Source: Adiantum capillus-veneris (taxonomy: Eukaryota > Streptophyta > Polypodiopsida > Polypodiales > Pteridaceae). Taken from it: a stretch of DNA of 64,000 bases. The stretch is from contig CM043965.1 of assembly GCA_014529385.2 (NCBI GenBank), positions 10,428,912 through 10,492,911 of the forward strand, in the 5' to 3' direction. Each line of letters opens with the position of its first letter. Within the stretch, counting starts at the first letter, position 1. A model generated the notes under the pieces. That model was not told the DNA's origin and did not search any database. It saw nothing but the letters and a program-made list of their open reading frames with translations. The translations under genes were made by a program, and so were the position numbers. Below, in pieces: positions 58,130-64,000 of this stretch.

Positions 58130-58379
58130 TATGTACCTATCATAGGTGTCTATCCATCTCCATCCCTCTCCTTAATTTTCTTAGGTAATGTCTTATCTCG
58201 CATCAAGGGGAGTGTGAGCTAAGTTGAATGATTGAGATAGGGTAAAGGAAATGGCCTATGAACTTTGAGAGTAACGGAATTAGGGAATTAAATAAAGCAC
58301 TTTTGTGAGATTACTTTGTGAGCGTAGCGGGTGAACTTAATTGATGGTAGCAATATAAACATGGTTCTTAGTTAACTTG

Positions 58380-59106
58380 GCATGAACAATACTTTTGCAA
58401 GAGAGAGAGTTTAGAGAACATGACAACATTTGAGGACCGGATTCATACGGAGCCAGTCCCCCCTCCAATAGGCATTTGTATTATAGTTTCTCCCATCAAG
58501 ATAGACTTGGTACAATACAATCTTTGTGTTCCTTGTGACCCTGGTGATGCAATGAATATGGAAAGCTTCATGCATCACAAGCATAACATAAACTTTGTAG
58601 AAAGCATTAACTATACCAAGCCTCAGTCCCAAGGCCTCAAACACCTTCGAAGGTGGAGAAAGCTAGCAGAAATTGAGGGTAGGGAAGAGGAAGAAGAAAC
58701 ATTTCATAGGAGAAAGAAATAGTTTCTCACTTATTATCACTTTTCTTGCTACTAGCAAACATAATAGCATAGTAATGAAGATGGAGAAGATGGCAAGCTT
58801 AAGCATTGAAGCATGGATCTTGGTTGGGTTTTCATTCCATAGCCAAGAGTGCTGGTGTAGGCTCTCACTTCTCAACAAGCTTGGAGAAGGAGGTGGAGTT
58901 CCTCTACTTTCACCAAGTGAGAATACCTCAAAAAATGAGTGTGTGTGTGGTGTATACCCCCCCATCACACCCCTTGCTTGCTTGGGGTGAGTTCTACCTT
59001 TTTCTCATGTCTCAAGCTCATTGGACCCCCCTCCCCCTAGCCAATCACATGCAGCATGCATTTCAAGTACATGGGTAGTCTTTGGACAAGTGTCCTCCTT
59101 ACCCCT

Positions 59107-59168
<62 letters not shown>

Positions 59169-59850
59169 TTGAAAATATCTAGATATTTGTTGGATGGAAC
59201 TAGAAGCTCATTGGATCCCTCTTTAGCGCAACTAATAGCATTCAAGCACAACATGTGGCTAAGCATAGGGAGAGTCTGACATGTGTCCAATGTGCCCCTT
59301 GAGAAAAGGGGTGCCCTTTGGGAGTGGGAGGTTAAGTCAAAGATTCCCCTAACTTTGGGGATTTCTCCCTCCTTTGTAGGGTCTCTTTTTGACTCAAGCA
59401 CCTTACCCCATGCATGGGAAGCTTCTCAAGCACCTTCCTCGTTAAGCATGACAAGCACCTCAAGCACCTTAGTCATCAAGCACGACAAGCACCTCAAGTA
59501 CCTTAGTCATCAAGCACCTCAAGCTTAGGTTGGGTTCCCACCTAAGGTCAAAGGACTTTTAACATTAACCATTGGAGGTCTCTTTTTGACTCAAGCACCT
59601 TACCCCCCATGCATGGGAAGCTTCTCAATCACCTTCTTCATTAAGTATGACAAGCACCTCAAGCACCTTAGTCATCAAGCACAACAAGCACCTCAAGTAC
59701 CTTAGTCATCAAGCACGAAAAGCACCTCAAGCTTAGGTTGAGTTTCCACCTCAAGCACCGCCCTAGCTTGCCTAAGGTCAAAGGACTTTTAACAATAACC
59801 ATTGGAGGTCTTTAATGAAGCTAACCCTAAGGTCTTTTAAGCTCCATCAC
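58380..59850 (-). repeat. diverged partial copy of the A-type LTR
   Basis: Similarity to the LTR at 1149-2794 starts at GCATGAACAATACTT (1295 there) and continues through the CCCCCCTnCAAnAGGC phrase, CTCATTGGACC phrases and TGACATGTGTCC, ending at CCTAAGGTCTTTTAA (2570 there). Same orientation. A (GA)n tract (about 59108-59167) takes the place of the GT tract. No primer site or purine tract on either side was found, so it may be a truncated solo LTR. Confidence 0.75.
59381..59808. repeat. 200-bp duplication with internal minisatellite
   Basis: 59381-59577 and 59578-59808 are direct copies, each starting GTCTCTTTTTGACTC and ending AACCATTGGAG. Inside each are units close to CAAGCACCTCAAGCACCTTA; the second copy has extra units. 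Confidence 0.88.
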
Positions 59851-60936
59851 GTGATCACGTTAATTGTTAACATGACTTTGATTATGACCTACAAAAACCC
59901 ATATTGCCGGTTAGCCCTCCGGGGTTTTTATTTTCCTGGCGGAGTAATTATATATAGTAAACAATGTGCTGACTGCGGTCTTTTAGTTACGCAAATCCTT
60001 GGGGAGTGTATCTTAGTGTCGGGTATAGTCATCTCCTTGTGAATTGACCTAAGGTTACAGAGTCACGGGTCCTTTTTTTTGGGATGAACGTGATTCTTAA
60101 TTCGGTAACCTCTACTAAAATTTTTTAATTCGTTTACCGACATAAAGGTACGAAACCAAAACAATTGAAAACTTGGAGAGTCATGCTCATTGCGAAGAAG
60201 CCATTGGTCCAAATGAGGGCTGTAATTGGTTTTAGAAGATGAGCATATGTAAATGACGAGTTGATAGTCAAGGGTTGGATATTCTGTACTAGTGTACTGG
60301 GCATATAAAGTTCCTTGAAGTCTTGCATTTTTCACCATCATAGATTTGATTTGATTTACACTTGTCACTCCACAATATAAGAGCTATAATCCTTAATTGG
60401 GTTAAAATAGCTTTTATATATTGAATTGGTTGCATGGGGGGGCTACAATCCTTCACCAGGTACAAGTAGTCCTCAATTGAGTGATTATAGTGAAGATTTA
60501 TTTGCGTTAGTCCATGCATTGGTTTATACAGAGAGTGCATTATGTATTATGATAGATTATTAGTGCATGAAATGACCAATCATATATTTTATTGCTTTCG
60601 TTTGTTTTTTGTAGAAATTGAAATTAGATGTGTCATATTGTTTGCAAATCAAAGTGGACATATAAATAATCATTATAACAATAATTGCATTGAGAGATTC
60701 ATAGCATTGTTGTAGTTACTATACCGTGCATAGACTGTATTGCAATGTGTATGTTTGCTCACAATATAGGTGATCGATATGTGGATTGACTGGCATGGAT
60801 TGAAAATCTCATATTGTGCATCATGGTTTATTTTAATATTGAATGGTTTTTAAATTTTAATATATATTAAAAATAAGAAAAATGTTTCAAAAACTGAACA
60901 TCTGGTTCTTTTTTCTTCAGTTTTAATTTAAAAGCA
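59851..60936. other. no recognisable gene; 5' flank of hAT
   Basis: AT-rich, short frames only. A TTTTTTCTTCAG at 60909-60920 just before the hAT start resembles a 3' splice site. Confidence 0.4.
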
Positions 60937-63132
60937 ATGGAGCAAAATGTGGGCACAAGTGGTACGAAGAAGCCAAAGAATAAAAAAGCTCCTGACAAAG
61001 AGTGGGATTATGCTCACAACATATGCGGCTGATATATGGAGTGGCAATGTAAATTTTATCACACAACAAAATCAGGTAGTGCACCACGTATTAGGGATCA
61101 TTTTCTGGGTAGCGTTAAAAAGAGTTGTAAGAAATGTGAACATCCTCAGGTACCTACAGTTGCAAAGCGTTTGAGAGAAGAGCTCGCCAAAAAGGGTGGC
61201 AAGAGACAACAGATATATAGCTCTGAGGCTTCGAGTCAAGAGTTCTCAGAGCCAAATATTAATTGCGCAGATCCTCTAGTGACGCCAACTAACCTTGGGA
61301 GAACAACCTACGCAGGGAGAGGAAATTCCAGGCAGTGTTCTTTTTAAGCATCACAATGAAGGTGGACTTCGTCAAATGCATCAAAAATCATTACATCGAA
61401 GCTTTCGAGTGCAGTCTCTAGAAGAAGCACAAACTGCACTCGCCAAAGCAGTATTCTATACTGGAAGTGCTTTGGTCATGGTAGACAACAATCATTGAAA
61501 GGCTGCTTGGAAGAAAATCGGTGAGTTTGACCCACGATTTTCAGCTCCTTGTTATCACACGATACAAAATGTTTTCTTGGAAAAATGTTACATCGAAGTC
61601 AAAGAGCGCGTTGGCAAAATAATACTTGGAAATATTTCGCTTTCAGGATGTATGATTGTGAGTGATGGCTGGTCAAATATTCAAAGAAGACCGCCGATCA
61701 ATGTAATGCTGGTTTGTCCAAGGGGAGAAACGTTTATAAAGGCGATTGATAGTTCAGGTGCAATTAAAAGTGGCAAATACATTTTTGAGGTCTTAATTAA
61801 TGTAATTAAAGAAATTGGTGTTGAACATGTCGTTCAAGTAGTCATGAACAACAAAAAGAATTATAAAAATGCAAGTAAATTAATAAAGAAGTGCTTTCCA
61901 CATATTTTTGCCAATGGTTGTAATACGCACAATTTAAACTTGGTGCTGAAAGATTGTTACACTAGCGAAGAAACCACATGGTTCGCCAAAATAATTGATA
62001 CAACGCGTTAGGTTGTGAAATTTATCTTGAAACGACAAAGAGTGCTCAATTTGTATAGGATGCGCATGTCAGTGATGTTGAAGCTTCCTGCTGAAACTTG
62101 GTTCTGCACACACTTTTATACCGTGGAATCACTTCTCCGCAATAAATGCGTTGTGATTGACACATTCAATTGCACGGCCTTTGATAAATGGCAGCTTGAG
62201 CAAAAAGAAAAAGTGAAAGATAAAATTACATATCTACATGGCAATGTAAACAAGGCTGCTTGGTGGAGGAGTGTAATGGATGCATACCATGTAATGATGC
62301 CCATTATGTTCATGATCCGCAATCTTGATCAAAGGGCGCCAAACTTGGGCAAAGTGTGGATGACATGGTGGTCAGTCCAACATAGTCTTGAAAATCCTGA
62401 AGAGCTGAAAGAGTCTATAGTAGAGAAGGAGTGGCGAGTACCATTCTCTGGCAAACATTGAAAAATTTTGGCCAAGTATTTTCATGCAAGTTGGAAGAGT
62501 GCTCATAGTCCACTTTACAGTGTTGCTTACATGCTTGATCTAGAGTATTGGAATTTAGATTCGATGTCCAATACAGAGGTGGTAAGCAATTTCTATCACG
62601 TGGTCAACACGTTCTACTCCAACGTTCAAGATTGAATCGATTGTATTAAAGAAATGAGTGCATTTAGATTAAAAGAAGTTCCTTTTGCGAATGATTTTGT
62701 ACAGATAATGGCAAAAGAGCAACGTGCATGGAAGTGGTGGATGATGAGCATTACTCTACCTTACGTCCCCTTGCAATGAATGTACTGGCACAATGTGGAG
62801 GTTCAGAGAGAAACTGGAGTATGTACAAGTATGTTCACATCACTATTCGCAACAGACTATTAGCAGATAGAGTGGAAAAATTAGTGTATATGTTTTGCAA
62901 CGAAAAGATATCGAATCACATCAAAAGTGCTAGCTATGAGGAGGAAATGCCAACTTGGTCGTATGATTGTCAAAACGAAGACGAAGAAGAGTTCAATTTT
63001 GGTGTATCCCAATGCACTATAGACAAAATAGAAGATAATTTGATAATAGATGTGGAGGTTGAAATACAAGGAGAGCCACAACACTCAGACTTAGAACCAG
63101 ACAACAACTTTTACAGATTCAATATAGCTTGA
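60937..63132 (+). pseudogene. hAT-like transposase (BED finger, DUF659, hAT C-terminal domain)
   Basis: Starts at ATG 60937 (MEQNVGTSGTKKPKNKKAPD). The BED-type zinc finger reads WDYAHNICG, stop, YMEWQCKFYHTTK, with a cysteine changed to tyrosine. After a frameshift near 61340, a stop at 61496, the DUF659 region (61577-62011) has GCMIVSDGWSN with its aspartate intact, but the second conserved aspartate (family VxTDNAxN) reads VVMNNKKN. Stops follow at 62009, 62459 and near 62634, and a frameshift near 62700. The C-terminal dimerisation part reads LRPLAMNVLAQCGGSERNWS. It once encoded a cut-and-paste transposase; it cannot now. The terminal repeats were not located. Confidence 0.88.
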
Positions 63133-63268
63133 GAGTAGAATGAAGATCGTGTCAAAAACCATTGTAAAAGACCTTGTATTCAAATGTGTTTTGATCATAT
63201 ACAATGCTTCATATTTTGCAATTATACATAGTTTGTCGATCTCAATTGTGTTGCTCTGAAGTAGCATC
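63133..63268. other. short spacer, no gene
   Basis: AT-rich bases between the hAT remnant and the RING-like frame; no feature seen. Confidence 0.4.
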
Positions 63269-63999
63269 TTATTCACCAAAGAGATTTCTAATTGTGCCAA
63301 GGGTATCTTGGCAGGCTTGCTTGAATTTATACTCATTTGCCATGCCAAACATAATATATATTCCTTGTGGAATATCTTGTGAACAGATTGCGCATCGGCT
63401 ACTATTTTGCATTAAACGAATAAGACAAATGAAGCGATAATAATGACCGCATGTCAATGTATAAGATCCACTCCATCCATCGAAATTCTTGCAGCAAATT
63501 GGATATTGGGAAGAAGAGGATACATCTGAAGTAGATGAGGGGACCAAATCTGGATGCAAGACAAGGTGGCTGATGTGTGTCCCTTGTACAGGTGTTGGAT
63601 TCACTCGCTGTGTCAGATTTTGAACACAATGGCTTAAGCGGTGAATGCTTTTCTCCATCCGGACTTGTGAGAGTTGGGGTGTCTGGGTGGCTATAGAAAG
63701 CCGTGTTATTTTTGCATCTTTCTCTGCCGACTGTGTTGTGTAAACATCATTCTCTCTCTTTAACTGTAGGTCGGTACCTTCCACTATCAATGCCAGCTCA
63801 TCTTAGGTGAAGTGACACAACTCTCCCTTATATCATGAGTGGTAACATTTGTCTCCTTTGACGAAAAGCCTACTGGTTGCTGCTGCACAAAGTGAACATA
63901 TAGCATTTTTTGCAAAATATAGCACATAGTGTGCATTGTGCATGGGATGGCCATAAACTTCCAAGTAAATCCTCTCAGCGTTTTCTTTGATCGCATCAT
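63269..63999 (-). pseudogene. RING-finger-like reading frame, decayed, partial
   Basis: A minus-strand frame (63269-63790, open to about 63815) has a coiled-coil-like middle (RMEKSIHRLSHCVQNLTQRV) and a C-terminal RING-like region: YPICCKNFDG, YTLTCGHYYRFICLIRLMQ, RCAICSQDIPQ. The C-x2-C, C-x-H and C-x2-C spacing is recognisable, but the first cysteine is tyrosine and a zinc histidine appears replaced, so zinc binding is doubtful. An upstream piece in another frame (63787-63999) reaches the window edge. If functional, a RING protein would be a ubiquitin ligase; the losses argue for a relic. Confidence 0.6.
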
Positions 64000-64000
64000 G

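Larger units (their letters stand above)
54608..58379. other. no recognisable gene; homopolymer and CT tracts
   Basis: Only short frames. Two neighbouring plus frames (54882-55136 and 55167-55448, in different frames) read like a decayed protein but match no family I know. A run of 33 C at 57790-57822 and a (CT)n tract at about 58071-58125 are the clear features. Confidence 0.4.

Overview
The window looks like nuclear DNA of a land plant, most likely a fern or close relative. This is inferred from the PLS-class PPR genes, an intronless plant-type TM9/nonaspanin gene, and dense, nested LTR retrotransposons rich in (GT)n, (GA)n and (AC)n microsatellites. Nothing bacterial, organellar or viral was seen, and I recognised no rRNA gene, CRISPR array or true tRNA gene. 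The species cannot be fixed without a database search.

Only two host protein genes look intact: a TM9SF/nonaspanin gene (35283-37286, +) and a long PPR gene (42531-44804, -). They lie in a relatively transposon-poor island (about 34.7-46.4 kb). Most of the rest is mobile-element sequence, usually broken by stops and frameshifts.

1-27.5 kb is a nest. A minus-strand gypsy element A (gag-pro at 14.8-17.2 kb, pol remnant at 2.85-4.16 kb, then PPT and LTR at 1149-2794) is split by a full-length Ty3/gypsy chromovirus (4161-14819, LTRs of 2.78 and 2.79 kb, 5-bp duplication CCACT). Removing the chromovirus and one CCACT restores A's reading frame. Left of A's LTR a primer-binding site and a different gag-like region follow, so the LTR is shared. 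To the right is a PPR fragment and a minus-strand copia element D (18957 to about 27530), whose gag is split by a 3.6-kb non-autonomous copia derivative (21292-24919, duplication CTTCT) carrying a 478-codon ORF.

27.5-34.7 kb holds a gypsy RT/RNase H fragment, a LINE RT fragment, a PPR fragment and two abutting small TIR elements with a TAA duplication. 35-46 kb holds the two host genes plus a TIR-flanked element with a tRNA-like Pol III promoter inside. 46.8-48.3 kb is a non-coding short LTR element. 48614-54602 is gypsy element C with very short LTRs (114/123 bp), a chromodomain-like tail and a second, further-deleted copy of the copia derivative inserted in it (48983-50527). 54.6-58.3 kb has no recognisable gene. 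58.4-59.85 kb is a diverged copy of the A-type LTR with an internal duplication. 60937-63132 is a decayed hAT (BED/DUF659) transposase, and the right edge holds a decayed RING-like reading frame.

The elements do not form a pathway. Their order gives a relative history: A and D are older than their guests, and C is older than the derivative inside it.
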